64,000 nucleotides of DNA from Verrucomicrobiia bacterium (GCA_028687435.1 JAQUAF010000007.1:62001-126000); one strand, 5' to 3'. Positions 37,217-47,477 are shown, counted from the stretch's first letter. Notes: a model not told the origin generated them from the letters alone. Made by a program: numbers and translations.

Positions 37217-37876
37217 CTATTTTGTGATGATGCCGCTGGGCGCGGGTTTTTCCTGCCAGGCGGCATGGCCGTCGACGAAAAGGAGATTTGCGCCTCCCGA
37301 ATGACGGTAGCCAATGCCTGCCTGCGATTCATTGACGGTTGAAATTTGCGAGGAACTGTTGCTCCAGGAGGCCATGAAAAAAGCGTCGCCGACCAGGAGG
37401 GTGTTGCCGGGGTTGCTGATTTCGGAAAGCGCGCAACCGGCGTAAAGTGACGCATTGGAACGGGAGGCGTCTTTGAGCTTGTAGTTCAAGGCATAGACCG
37501 GACCTTGGCCCAGAACGGTTCCGACATATTTTTCGGCGGGACACTTGTATATCCTGGTTTTATACTTGTCGGCCAGCACGGTCATGGGTTCGCCAAGGAG
37601 GGGGCCGACTTGGGGCCAAAAGCATTGAAGCCAGTCAGCGGCCCAAAGATTCGGCAATCGCCCGTCATTGTCGGTGGCATAGATGTTAAGGGCTGTGCCG
37701 ATCTGACGCAGGTTGTTCATGCAAACGATTTGACGCGCTTTGTCTTTTGCTTTGGAAATGGATGTCAAAAGCAGCGAAAACAAGACGGCAAGAATGGCCA
37801 ATGTGATGAGAAGTTCGACAAGCGTAAACCCTGTTTTGATGGGGCGCTGAAATTTTTCCGACAAGCAGGTTTTCAT
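37217..37876 (-). CDS. Prepilin-type protein with H-X9-DG domain
   Basis: 'KTGFTLVELLITLAILAVLFSLLLTSISKAKDKARQIVCMNNLRQIG', 'HSGGANLLFVDGH'. Confidence 0.9.
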   Translation of the reverse strand: MKTCLSEKFQRPIKTGFTLVELLITLAILAVLFSLLLTSISKAKDKARQIVCMNNLRQIGTALNIYATDNDGRLPNLWAADWLQCFWPQVGPLLGEPMTVLADKYKTRIYKCPAEKYVGTVLGQGPVYALNYKLKDASRSNASLYAGCALSEISNPGNTLLVGDAFFMASWSNSSSQISTVNESQAGIGYRHSGGANLLFVDGHAAWQEKPAPSGIITK

Positions 37877-37882
37877 TTTATT

Positions 37883-40177
37883 TCAGGGGTTCTGCCGCAT
37901 TGTCCACAAACGCGGCGATTTTGACAATGATTCATAAACCGCGCGGGCTTTGTCAATATTTCGCAATAGACCATCGGCCTGCGCCATGGAAGCCTTGTTT
38001 TGCCTGGCGATTTCCGGAAGAACTTTTTTATATTTATCAAGCCAGTCGATGAAATAATTTATGTCTTCCGGGAAGGGGATCATGGGGTGTTTTCCAAATT
38101 GGATATAAACAGGGCTGGAATGCGCCAGTCCGCCGCAGAATCCTTTTTTCCCGAAGACCTTGACGGCCAGCCAGCATGTTTCCTTGATTTCCAAGGGAAA
38201 ATCTTTTTTTAGATCGGAACCGGCGGCCGCCAGTGTTTTTACAGGTGAACCGTTTTTGATGATTTCAACTTTTTCCAGACCGGCCAGGGAGAAGGCTTCC
38301 AGATTCAATCTTAGCGTTTCCGGATGGTCTCCCGGGAAAACCAGAGTTTCGCCGATCGTCCTTTCGTTGACAGTAAAGGAGAGCAAGGGGCCGCTGGTCA
38401 CAAAGGTGCGCCCTGCGCCATAGCTTTTCACCACCTCAGGCCATGTGAGCGAATCAAGCTTGCAATAAACCCGGAAGCTTCCCGGTTTGCCATTGGCGTT
38501 GAGATAAGTGTCGGTGCCGGCTGTTGCCGTCACCTTGAACCCCATGTTTAAATACCGATACCAATCCCGCATGGCGGCGTTGACATCTCCCCAGCAAAAG
38601 ACGTCCCATGCCGAGACTTTTTCCAGCGCAATTCCCAAGGGAAGCTCCCTGGCAACGCAGTTGTCGGATGCATCTTCCACCGCGCCGCTATAGGGGTGGG
38701 TAAAGAGTCCGATTGCGCCGTTGGCGCGGAGATCATCCAGAAAATCCATATTGTCAAAGATCCCCTTCTTCAGCGTTTTTTTTCCTCCTGGACAATTCAG
38801 CGCGCAAATATGACCGCCTGCGCAAGAGCCCCCTTCCCATCCGGAATAGGCGATAAAATCCTTTGCCGCAGTCAGGCCGGTGTAATGGGGGCCGGTTTTC
38901 CAAGTCATGGCCGTGACAAAATTGACGAAATTCAATCCCTCGGCCTGGCAGACCATGCAGGCGTTGATGAATCCCCTCTCCGCTGTTTCAGGGGTGTTGC
39001 CAAACAATGAATCCAGTTTTTTCTTGGAATGTCCCAATGCATGAACATGGTGTTCTCCGCAAAACCAGCCTTTTTTCGGAAAATCGACCAGTCGTTTCAA
39101 ATTGATGACTGTATTTTGAGTTTCTTCTTGGGTCAACGAGACGCTCAGTCGCTCCGGACGGTACTCGAATCCCCGGCTGACGGTGATGGTGAAAGTTCCT
39201 GGCGGAACTTTTTGCGAGAATTCGCCAAAGGCGGAAAAATACCCATTTTTGGCGCTGCCGTAGATGGGACCGTCCGATGGGACGTAGTTTTGCTCTTTTC
39301 CTTCAATGACAACACGGCAATTCAAGGGGGTTCCGGTCTCTTCGTCTTTTACCAGCGCATGGATTTTACAGGTCAATTTTTTTTCCAATCTTTCATCCTC
39401 ATGCTCGACCTTGAAACAGCTGATGGGGCGGTTTTCATGATAATCATGATCAATTTCATCCGGAGAAAGAGCCCGCCCATATAAATTGACTTCGCGGATA
39501 AAGCCATTGAATTGGAAACAGGCGCCAGGGGCCGCCGATGCCGTGCCTATGGCGGCAGGCAGCCTGGCGTCCTTGGGTTGATAAACCACCCCGCCTTCGG
39601 CCTGCGTTTCATGCACTGCCTTTCCATTGTGGTAAAAAACAACCTTTCCTTTTTGCGAATCGTAGGTGACAGCCACGGCAGACCACGTTTTTTTCATCAA
39701 GAGCGGTTTTGTGAAAAGGAAATACCCTTTGGCATTTGTTTTTAATCCCGGTTTTTTTTCGGTGGCCATCTGCAGGGACAATTTGCCATCTTCCTGCAGA
39801 AAGATGAATCCGGATGAAAAATGCTGCCGGCCTTTGCATAAGATGGCCTGTTCGCCGGAAGTGTCTGTCAGGTTGATCCATGCGGACAGGGTGAGGGCCT
39901 TCTCCACATTGAGGTCATCCTGATGGGGGATGATGATATAACGCGATGGAGCGAGATATAAGAAAGCGGATGTTTTTTCCAAAAACCAGCCGGGTTCGGT
40001 CAGTTTGCCGTGATGATGTCCTGCGTTATCATGGATCGCAAGACCTTGACCTTCAGACAACGGCCAGCGGGCAATCAAACCATTGAGTTTTTCCCCATTT
40101 GCAACCATCGGGATCATCAAAAAGATGGGCGCAAACCGCAGAGGGAGGAATGCGGCGGTGATGGCCATTTTTTTCAT
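37883..40177 (-). CDS. Secreted LamG-domain + PHP/CehA-McbA-like metallohydrolase
   Basis: LamG 'LIARWPLSEGQGLAIHDNAGHHHGKLTEPGWF'; 'GWFCGEHHVHALGHS', 'GGHICALN', 'GLFTHPYSG'. Confidence 0.72.
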   Translation of the reverse strand: MKKMAITAAFLPLRFAPIFLMIPMVANGEKLNGLIARWPLSEGQGLAIHDNAGHHHGKLTEPGWFLEKTSAFLYLAPSRYIIIPHQDDLNVEKALTLSAWINLTDTSGEQAILCKGRQHFSSGFIFLQEDGKLSLQMATEKKPGLKTNAKGYFLFTKPLLMKKTWSAVAVTYDSQKGKVVFYHNGKAVHETQAEGGVVYQPKDARLPAAIGTASAAPGACFQFNGFIREVNLYGRALSPDEIDHDYHENRPISCFKVEHEDERLEKKLTCKIHALVKDEETGTPLNCRVVIEGKEQNYVPSDGPIYGSAKNGYFSAFGEFSQKVPPGTFTITVSRGFEYRPERLSVSLTQEETQNTVINLKRLVDFPKKGWFCGEHHVHALGHSKKKLDSLFGNTPETAERGFINACMVCQAEGLNFVNFVTAMTWKTGPHYTGLTAAKDFIAYSGWEGGSCAGGHICALNCPGGKKTLKKGIFDNMDFLDDLRANGAIGLFTHPYSGAVEDASDNCVARELPLGIALEKVSAWDVFCWGDVNAAMRDWYRYLNMGFKVTATAGTDTYLNANGKPGSFRVYCKLDSLTWPEVVKSYGAGRTFVTSGPLLSFTVNERTIGETLVFPGDHPETLRLNLEAFSLAGLEKVEIIKNGSPVKTLAAAGSDLKKDFPLEIKETCWLAVKVFGKKGFCGGLAHSSPVYIQFGKHPMIPFPEDINYFIDWLDKYKKVLPEIARQNKASMAQADGLLRNIDKARAVYESLSKSPRLWTMRQNP

Positions 40178-40197
40178 GTTAGAATAAACGCTTTGTC

Positions 40198-42804
40198 TTA
40201 AGGCGGGCTTTGATCATTTCTGATTTCAAAGCTTTGGTTGATATGAATGGATTCGCCCGGTTTCAGCTCCCGCACGGGCGACCATAATTCAAGCGAGAGA
40301 CAATTTTTGTCCGGATAGATCCGGCAGTGAAGCTCCTCCGCCTGCGAGGGATCAAACCGGTTCAAAACTTCAATGTTTAAATGCCTGTTGCAAACCGACC
40401 ATTGTCCGTTTGGATGGCGGGCTGGTTCGGATTTTTTGAATTCTTTTGACGCCAAAATTTTTTCCGACTTCCATTGCCCGTCGGCGGCCATCCAGCGCAG
40501 CTCGCAATCGGCCGGATTGCCCAGGTCAAACAGGGACTGTGTTCTGATCAAACCGGTTATTGGCGTCATCGGCTTTTTCTTGGGGCAGGTTAGAGAGGTG
40601 TTGATATGAAGGATTGGTTTTTCGCGATCCAGGGAATATTTTCGCGAAACGACGCCGCCCTCATAATATGCGGTTGACAACTCCGCCTCGCATTTGCCGG
40701 TCATATTGATTTTATACGGCTGGGCTGGAGTGAAATGACGGCTATATTCCTCATATCCGCCGGTGAAAAACCTCTTTCCATTGCATCCCTCGCTTTCATG
40801 GAGGAACTGGCGTTTGGTTCGTTTGTCCAGCCAGCGGAATATTCTGCCGCCGGCCTCCGGAACGATTTCAATCAATTGCGTTGGATTTTCCAATACAACC
40901 GTTTTAAAGTCCGTTGGCGCCAGAAGATTGGTTTTTATCCATTCGGCCGGAGCAAAGGGTTTTTCGCATTCCCTGACATTTTTGACGCCGAATTTTTGAA
41001 CATCGGCGTAAAAATTTTCCAGAAGCCCCTCGTAAGATTTGCCAATGGCCGTGGAACAGAGGCGGTTTTCCCGCCGTTGGAGGTCTTGTGCGGGCGCAAC
41101 GCAAAGCCTGGCATAGGCTGGCCACATGCGCAACTGTTGAAGTCTTTTTGAAAACACCGCGTTTCCGCAAACCAGCTTTTCCGCCCGCCCCAGTTCGCGA
41201 TCGCATCGGTCAAGCAGATCAAGCGTTAAAAATCCGGAGGGATGATCCCCGATTTTTACATGAAATTGGCGCGCCTCAACTTCATCGTGGATCAGATCGT
41301 AATATTTGCGCACATGCGAGGCGGCCCCGCCGTAATAATTTTCAAGGAATTCGTTCATGGCCGCGCTTGGATCGCATCCGGGATTCCACAGGCATTTTGC
41401 GATGAGATAGGATCGAAGCCATGCGCTTTCCCCGCCGATGCCGGGCCGGGTTTCATTTTCAGGATAAGTTCCCTGCTCCAGAATGCCCTTGGCGCGGTGG
41501 TTGATGAAGAAGTTGATGTTTGGCGAGATGACACGCAGATTGGGAAAAGGCGCCAGATAATGGCAAAAATCAATGGTGTAATCCCAAATGTAAAGACGGC
41601 CGCAAATTTTGGCCCAATCGATGACATCCTTCACGAAAGTTTGATTGAAAGGGCAGACTTCATGCGGATGGGCGAAACAACATTCGATTGAACAAAGGCG
41701 GATGATGACATTCGGGCGCGGGCGCACGAGTTTTGGCGGTTTGCGCGTGTATTGATAGGCCAGTGTTTCAATGGAAACACGGGGAAATTCGTCCTTGATC
41801 ATGTCAGCCACCTGATTGACAAAACGCAATAAAACTCCGCTTTGGCCGTCTTCCTCACCGGCAATTTTTGAACAGGCCGGGCATGTGCAGAACCCCCCCA
41901 AAACATCATTTTGAGAAAGGGGAATAATGTTAATGTCCGGTTCCTGTCGAAGAAGATTTTTTATGGCTTCGACGGTGAGTTTTGCCACTTCAGGGTTGCT
42001 TAGACACAGTTGAGACTTTTTTCCGGCTTCGCGCTTGCCGTTTATTTCCGAGAAATATTCCGGGTGTTCCTTGAAATATTTGGATGGAGGGACAAACACA
42101 TAGAAGGTGTGGACAAACAGTCCCTTGGGGTATTTGATTTTGCCCCCCATCCCTTCATTGTTTTGCAGAAAATGACCATTAATGCGATTCCGTGCGCACC
42201 ACAGGTTGTCGCCGCGCGTTTCCGCGAATGTGACCGTGCGGGATTCCAGGGTGGGTTTGATCCGTTCGTCAATGGAGGGGATGACGATGGGATTGAGTTT
42301 TGGGATTTTGACGCAATCCGAGGCGAACCAACGGCAGCCGAGATATTTTTCCAGAAATTCATAGACCGCATACATGCTGCCGCGAGGACGCCCGCCGGCA
42401 AGGATCAAATTTCCATCGATGGTTCGAATGATGAACTCCTCAGAGCCCATGCGGCTGAAGTCGACATCGGGCGCCAAACGGGCGGCGGAACGGCTGTTTC
42501 CGACCAGGATTTTGGGGCCATTGATCTGCGAGGAATCGCCGGCAACATTGAATTTCGCGCCCGAGATTTTTTCCAGATGCTCCTGCAATTCCCGGGCGGC
42601 AAACTTTTCCGTTGGAGTGGCGTCGGAGGAAATGACAATGGTTGTTTTAGCCGAAATTTGCATGAGTGGCGGATTTTCCGCCGACAGAAGAAATCCGGTA
42701 GGGCAACCGCCAAATGTCAGGAAAAAGAGAGATGCTGCCAGCCAGCGCATAGGGTGTCTCATAATTCCACCTCCTCCCGGCCGACGGTGGCGACGGCCAG
42801 GCAT
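40198..42804 (-). CDS. DUF4838-family protein with GH67N-like N-terminal domain
   Basis: 'IVISSDATPTEKFAARELQEHLEKISGAKFNV', 'RGSMYAVYEFLEKYLGCRWFASDCVKIP', 'PLSQNDVLGGFCTCPAC'. Confidence 0.78.
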   Translation of the reverse strand: MPGRRHRRPGGGGIMRHPMRWLAASLFFLTFGGCPTGFLLSAENPPLMQISAKTTIVISSDATPTEKFAARELQEHLEKISGAKFNVAGDSSQINGPKILVGNSRSAARLAPDVDFSRMGSEEFIIRTIDGNLILAGGRPRGSMYAVYEFLEKYLGCRWFASDCVKIPKLNPIVIPSIDERIKPTLESRTVTFAETRGDNLWCARNRINGHFLQNNEGMGGKIKYPKGLFVHTFYVFVPPSKYFKEHPEYFSEINGKREAGKKSQLCLSNPEVAKLTVEAIKNLLRQEPDINIIPLSQNDVLGGFCTCPACSKIAGEEDGQSGVLLRFVNQVADMIKDEFPRVSIETLAYQYTRKPPKLVRPRPNVIIRLCSIECCFAHPHEVCPFNQTFVKDVIDWAKICGRLYIWDYTIDFCHYLAPFPNLRVISPNINFFINHRAKGILEQGTYPENETRPGIGGESAWLRSYLIAKCLWNPGCDPSAAMNEFLENYYGGAASHVRKYYDLIHDEVEARQFHVKIGDHPSGFLTLDLLDRCDRELGRAEKLVCGNAVFSKRLQQLRMWPAYARLCVAPAQDLQRRENRLCSTAIGKSYEGLLENFYADVQKFGVKNVRECEKPFAPAEWIKTNLLAPTDFKTVVLENPTQLIEIVPEAGGRIFRWLDKRTKRQFLHESEGCNGKRFFTGGYEEYSRHFTPAQPYKINMTGKCEAELSTAYYEGGVVSRKYSLDREKPILHINTSLTCPKKKPMTPITGLIRTQSLFDLGNPADCELRWMAADGQWKSEKILASKEFKKSEPARHPNGQWSVCNRHLNIEVLNRFDPSQAEELHCRIYPDKNCLSLELWSPVRELKPGESIHINQSFEIRNDQSPP

Positions 42805-43670
42805 TGGTCGGCGCAGCCGTAGTAAACGAAATATTTGTCGCCAAGCGGAACGGCGCCGCTGGTGTAAACCACATTGGGGACAAAACCCTTTTTTTCATAT
42901 TCCATTTCGGGCTCGAGAATGGGCTCATCCTGGACTTTGATGACTTTTGACGGATCATTCAAGTCCAGCCATGCGATTCCAAGCCGGTACACGTCGTCGC
43001 GGTCCCGGGCGTGAAAGAACAGGATCCACGAGTTTTTTCCTTTGATCGGGGGGGCGCCAATTCCGATTTTCTTGTCGGTCCAATGGTTGAATTTTCGCGT
43101 CATGACGATTTTTGAACCGTGCCATGTTTTCAAATCCTTTGAATAAGATACCCAGATGTTGGGCATGATCCGGTGGAACAAGACATATTCATCGTTGATT
43201 TTTTCCGGCAGCAGGCCGGAGGTTCTCTGCGACACGTGTTCCATCAGAAGCCCGTGTTTTTCAAAGCGGATAAAATCCTTGGTGGTGGCCAGGGCGAGCT
43301 GGTCTCCATAAAGAGAGGTGACGACATAGACGATGTAATAGGTGTCGCCGATTTGGGTGATGCGTGGATCCTCGACCGCGTTGATCTGCGGAAGTCCCTC
43401 ATTGTAACGATCGATGACCGGCAGATCATTTCTACTGTCGAGATGGAAACCGTCGGAACTGGCGGCCAGGCCGATCCTTGCCACCGGCCATGTGGGGCAG
43501 CTTTTGCGATAGTCATCGCCCTCGGCGCGATAGAGAAGTTGAACCTTTCCGTTGAATATGGCGGCGCCGGCATTGCTGACATGCTGCGATTCCCAATTGT
43601 GCGCCGGATTCGCGCGCATGATCGGATTGCCTTCGTAACGTTCAAGTTTGATTGTTTTTTTCATAACCAT
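42759..43670 (-). CDS. GH130 family beta-mannoside phosphorylase/glycosidase
   Basis: 'LERYEGNPIMRANPAHNWESQHVSNAGAAIFNGKVQLLYRAEGDDYR', 'RIGLAASSDGFHL', 'VEDPRITQIGDTYYIVYV'. Confidence 0.85.
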   Translation of the reverse strand: MVMKKTIKLERYEGNPIMRANPAHNWESQHVSNAGAAIFNGKVQLLYRAEGDDYRKSCPTWPVARIGLAASSDGFHLDSRNDLPVIDRYNEGLPQINAVEDPRITQIGDTYYIVYVVTSLYGDQLALATTKDFIRFEKHGLLMEHVSQRTSGLLPEKINDEYVLFHRIMPNIWVSYSKDLKTWHGSKIVMTRKFNHWTDKKIGIGAPPIKGKNSWILFFHARDRDDVYRLGIAWLDLNDPSKVIKVQDEPILEPEMEYEKKGFVPNVVYTSGAVPLGDKYFVYYGCADQCLAVATVGREEVEL

Positions 43671-44538
43671 TATTGATGTTTTCCAGAATCTTTTTGGCTT
43701 TCAAAATATCTTTTTGCTGTTGCGGGCCTGTAATTTCCCGTTCGATGATCATGGGACCGCGATAGCCATGGCGGCGAAGTTCTTCCATCAGGCGTGGAAA
43801 ATCGACCTGACCATCGCCGAGAGGCGTTTCCACGCCCATATCGCCGTCTTTTACAGGTCGGCAGCCGTCTTTGGCGTGCACGCCCTTGATCCAGGGATGC
43901 AATTCCTTGACGGCCAGAAGGGGATCGTCCATGCCGTAAAGAAGCAGATTTGCCGGGTCCAGGTTGACGCCGATGTTGGGTCTGCCAATGTCGAGCAAGA
44001 CTTGTTTCAATACTGCCACGGTTTCCTGTCCGGTTTCGAAAAGAAAGATTTGTCCATTTGATTCGCAAAATTCGACAAACGCGCGCAAGGCGGTTGCGAT
44101 GTCCTTGTAAGCGGCGCATTGAGTATTGGGGGGGATGAAACCGACATGGGCAATGAGTGTTTTGACTCCGATTTTGTTGGCCCAGTTGGCGATCATACAG
44201 GCCCGGGCCATTCGCGGGGCGCGGGTTTTTTCGGGCATAAAACCGACTGTGCCGGGTCCTTGAGTCTTGTTCCAGACCTGGTTTTTAAAGGAGAGAAAAA
44301 CCGCATGGACCTGGATGCCGTTTTTTTTCATGGCGGTCCGGGTTTTCCGCGTCAGGTTTTCCGCGTTTTCACCGAACAGATAATCATCGGGAGGACAAGC
44401 GAGCTGGCAAATCTTGAATCCCGTTGATTGAACCCGTTCGAATGCTTCCAATGGATCATTTCCCAGGCGAACCAGCATGCCGATGGGCAGGGGGGTGACT
44501 GGTTTAAGTTTGTGTTTTTTTGTGGTGGTTTTGGCCAT
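43642..44538 (-). CDS. Sugar phosphate isomerase/epimerase (AP endonuclease 2-like TIM barrel)
   Basis: 'NIGVNLDPANLLLYGMDDPLLAVKELHPWIKGVHAKDGCRPV', 'GDGQVDFPRLMEELRRHGYRGPMIIERE'. Start at MAKTTTKK; the longer ORF translates a palindrome. Confidence 0.85.
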   Translation of the reverse strand: MAKTTTKKHKLKPVTPLPIGMLVRLGNDPLEAFERVQSTGFKICQLACPPDDYLFGENAENLTRKTRTAMKKNGIQVHAVFLSFKNQVWNKTQGPGTVGFMPEKTRAPRMARACMIANWANKIGVKTLIAHVGFIPPNTQCAAYKDIATALRAFVEFCESNGQIFLFETGQETVAVLKQVLLDIGRPNIGVNLDPANLLLYGMDDPLLAVKELHPWIKGVHAKDGCRPVKDGDMGVETPLGDGQVDFPRLMEELRRHGYRGPMIIEREITGPQQQKDILKAKKILENINNGYEKNNQT

Positions 44539-44602
44539 GGCATGGATGGGGTTTGCGGTTCTAGGTTCCAGGTTCACGGTTTGGGAATTTTCGAGGCAGC
44601 AA

Positions 44603-44670
44603 GGCGGTGCGGGAGCCCCGCCCTCCATTTTTGCCGTGCAGACAATGGAGGGCGGGGCTCCCGCACCGCC
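44603..44670. repeat. REPIN-like palindrome copy C
   Basis: GGCGGTGCGGGAGCCCCGCCCTCCATT ... AATGGAGGGCGGGGCTCCCGCACCGCC. Confidence 0.92.
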
Positions 44671-44687
44671 AATGATAGAGATATGCT

Positions 44688-45632
44688 TCATTGGTTCCTT
44701 AGGTTGACGCGTATGCGCCGTGGGGGAGAGGGGATTAATTGATTATAATAGGCGTTGTGAGTCATCAATTTCAGGCCGCATTGGCGGGCGTGAATGAGGA
44801 ATTTTCGGGTATGTTGAAGTTTTGGATCGGCGTAGATGCTGGTCCAGTCATGCTGGACATGCGACCAGCAGAGACCGTGTCTGGCGGCGAAACGCGCCTG
44901 TTTTTTCAGATGGGCGAGATATCGATCCCATTGTTCCCAGCCATGCGCCCGCCGCCATTGGGCGTCCATCCAGCCCTGGGCCGGCAGTTCGAGGATGCCG
45001 GGAAATCCCTGCCGCTGATACCAGAAGGGTTGGATGCTCCAATCCAGAGGGCAGTAATCGTTGCTGTTGCGCCCGTAAGAGCGGGTGTAACAAAGGCCGG
45101 CGTCTTTTACCAATTGCAAAATGTCGGGACGATCGGCAAAACCGCGATAATAAAGGTAGGGGGCGGTCATTCCCCGGCATTTGATGCCCAGATGTTTTTT
45201 CAACAGGCCGATGGGTTTGGCGATTTCATTTTCGATTTTGTGGAATGGGAGTCCTGGCAGATAAACCTTTTCAGGGCTTTCTTCCACAATGGTTTTCAAT
45301 GGATAATGCGAAAAGGTGTGATGGGCGATTTCGAAGAGGCCGGAGGCAAGGCATTTCTCAAGCCATGGGATGTTTTCCCTTATTTTGCACCCGAGGATGA
45401 AGATGGTTGCCGGCGCATCGAGGGATTTGTGCATTTCGATCGCCGAGCGGAAGAATATTTCCGTGGTGTCCGGGGGAAGGGTTATCCCGGCCCATTTGAG
45501 TCCGGGGACGCGGCCTGGGAGATGTTCGACATCGTAACCGAGCAAGAGAGTTCCGTTCATTCCATTAGGTTGTTTAGGCTGTAGGCTGTTAGGTGAAGGC
45601 GCTTCCGTCTTCGCCAAGGCTTCGACGGACAA
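44688..45632 (-). CDS. Polysaccharide deacetylase-like protein
   Basis: 'LLLGYDVEHLP', 'ATIFILGCKIRENIPWLEKCLASGLFEIAHHTFSHYPL' NodB-like. Start likely at or near MNGTLLLGYD. Confidence 0.78.
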   Translation of the reverse strand: MSVEALAKTEAPSPNSLQPKQPNGMNGTLLLGYDVEHLPGRVPGLKWAGITLPPDTTEIFFRSAIEMHKSLDAPATIFILGCKIRENIPWLEKCLASGLFEIAHHTFSHYPLKTIVEESPEKVYLPGLPFHKIENEIAKPIGLLKKHLGIKCRGMTAPYLYYRGFADRPDILQLVKDAGLCYTRSYGRNSNDYCPLDWSIQPFWYQRQGFPGILELPAQGWMDAQWRRAHGWEQWDRYLAHLKKQARFAARHGLCWSHVQHDWTSIYADPKLQHTRKFLIHARQCGLKLMTHNAYYNQLIPSPPRRIRVNLRNQ

Positions 45633-45664
45633 GAAGGCGTTGAGAGAGATGTTAATTTAATGGT

Positions 45665-46435
45665 TTAAAGGCTGATATCCTGGGTATGGATGATGACGCA
45701 GTCGGGGTGGCGGATGAGGGCGGTGATGGGAATTTCGGGGGTGATGACGCCCTGTTTCAGGGCTTTCAAGGGAGAGGATTGTTCTTTAAAGCAGGCCAGG
45801 ACCAGGATTTTTTTTGCATGGAGGATGGTTTTCATTCCCATGGTCACCGCCTGTTTGGGGACGCGATCAAGATTGCCGTTTGCCGTCAAATCCGCATTGG
45901 TTTTGATGGTCAATTCTTTCAGATCCACGACCCGCGAGGGAAGGGTCAGGAAATTTTCCACTGAAATTTCATGCCGGGAAATCGGCTCGTTGAAAGCGAT
46001 GTGGCCATTGAAGCCAACGCCCAAAAGTTGAAGATCAAGGCCGCCTGTTTTTTGGATGTCATCGTCGTATCGGACGGGATTTTTTGGATCGGGAAAAAAC
46101 ATCCGGTCTTTGGAGAAACCGAGTTTTGGCGACAACAGCGAATAAAACTTTTCGCGCATATAGCGGCGGTATCCCAAGGGAAAGTCATTGGCGACAGCGC
46201 CGCCATCCGGCGCCAGGTATTCGTCAAGATTGTAAGTGGACAGGCGGGAAAGATCTGTTTGGTCCTGATTGAGCGAGCGGGCAAGCTCTTCGTACAAGCC
46301 GATCATGGTTTGGCCGGTTGCCATGCCGAGGCGGGCGGGCAGTCCCTTTGCGGACTGTTCCTTGATCAGCGTAAACATAAGGGAGGCGCCCTGTTGGCAC
46401 ATGGTTTGGTAATTATCGGTTGATATCCAGAGCAT
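45665..46435 (-). CDS. nagB: Glucosamine-6-phosphate deaminase
   Basis: 'GLPARLGMATGQTMIGLYEELA', 'STYNLDEYL', 'LGVGFNGHIAFNEP', 'VTMGMKTILHAKKILVLACFKEQSSPLKALKQG'. Confidence 0.9.
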   Translation of the reverse strand: MLWISTDNYQTMCQQGASLMFTLIKEQSAKGLPARLGMATGQTMIGLYEELARSLNQDQTDLSRLSTYNLDEYLAPDGGAVANDFPLGYRRYMREKFYSLLSPKLGFSKDRMFFPDPKNPVRYDDDIQKTGGLDLQLLGVGFNGHIAFNEPISRHEISVENFLTLPSRVVDLKELTIKTNADLTANGNLDRVPKQAVTMGMKTILHAKKILVLACFKEQSSPLKALKQGVITPEIPITALIRHPDCVIIHTQDISL

Positions 46436-46477
46436 AGGGGTAGGCTGTTAGGCGAAGGCACTTGGGCACTGGGGCAC

Positions 46478-47371
46478 TCAGGCACTGAGAGGACGGTTGG
46501 GATTTTGTTTGGTTTGGGGAACTGCGACCCAGGAATCGGGGTGGTTCAGGGCTGCGAGGCCGGCCTCGAAGATGGCGATGCATTCCAGGGTTTCCTCCCG
46601 CGGGATGGGGGAAACGCCGGTGGCGAAGAATTTCAGGATGTCATCAATCATGCGCGGGAAAAAATCATCCATGGAATTGATGGCCACTCCTTTGTCTTCG
46701 CCGTGTTGAATGGTGAGTTGAAAAGGCTGGTTTGCGGTGAGATTCATGACGCCGCGCCGTCCGTCGGCATAATCGACGATCATGACGGTGGATCGTTGAT
46801 TGCCGCATTGCATGACGCTTTGGGCGCCTGTTCCCAGCGCCATGACCAGCATTTCGATCTGGTGGATTCCATAGTTGAGGAAGCCGCGAATGACGCCGGA
46901 GCCCCGGGCGGCGGCAAAGTGGATTTTTTCATTTTTCAGCGCAGCCAAAGCCTGCTCAAGCGCGGAACCATATCGCAGGGCGGAGCAGGACATCAAGGGG
47001 GTGTGGTGGCGGTCGGCTTTTTCAAAAAGCCGTTGGGCGGCCGCGAGGGTGGTGGTGAAAGGCTTGTCCAGATAAACGGGCTTGCCGCTTTGGAGCGGAA
47101 GGTCGGCCAGGCGTTCATGGAATTCCGGCCAGCCTGGCGCCAGCACAAAGATGGCGTCGCATTGTTCGACCACTTCCCCGATGCTTTTGGCCGGTTTGAC
47201 GGAGAACTCCCCGCACCATTGGGCCAGATCCCTTTTGCCTTCCAATGGTTTTTCCTCCCATGCCAGAGCCACATCGTATTCAGCCTTGCGGGCGCTGTTG
47301 CGGATCCACTGCGGATAGTTATTCGCGTGCCACTCGTCAATGTAATAGTCGATAAAACCGATTTTTTTCAT
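46478..47371 (-). CDS. Gfo/Idh/MocA family oxidoreductase
   Basis: 'CDAIFVLAPGWPEFHERLADLPLQSGKPVYLDKPFTTTLAAAQRLF'. Confidence 0.78.
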   Translation of the reverse strand: MKKIGFIDYYIDEWHANNYPQWIRNSARKAEYDVALAWEEKPLEGKRDLAQWCGEFSVKPAKSIGEVVEQCDAIFVLAPGWPEFHERLADLPLQSGKPVYLDKPFTTTLAAAQRLFEKADRHHTPLMSCSALRYGSALEQALAALKNEKIHFAAARGSGVIRGFLNYGIHQIEMLVMALGTGAQSVMQCGNQRSTVMIVDYADGRRGVMNLTANQPFQLTIQHGEDKGVAINSMDDFFPRMIDDILKFFATGVSPIPREETLECIAIFEAGLAALNHPDSWVAVPQTKQNPNRPLSA

Positions 47372-47444
47372 ATCTTAGGTTTTTAGGCTGTTTTGGGGAA
47401 GGCGCTTAGGAGCCACGCTCTCCATAATTTTTGCGATTGAATAA

Positions 47445-47470
47445 ATGGAGGGCGGGGCTCCCGCACCGCC
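47445..47470. repeat. REPIN-like copy D (right arm intact, left arm degenerate at 47408-47425)
   Basis: ATGGAGGGCGGGGCTCCCGCACCGCC. Confidence 0.85.
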
Positions 47471-47477
47471 ATTTTAT

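Noticed and set aside
44539-44691. N-terminal extension of the 43642 isomerase ORF (MKHISIIGGAGAPPSIV...)
   Set aside because: Encoded by palindrome copy C; the homologous start is at MAKTTTKK (44538).
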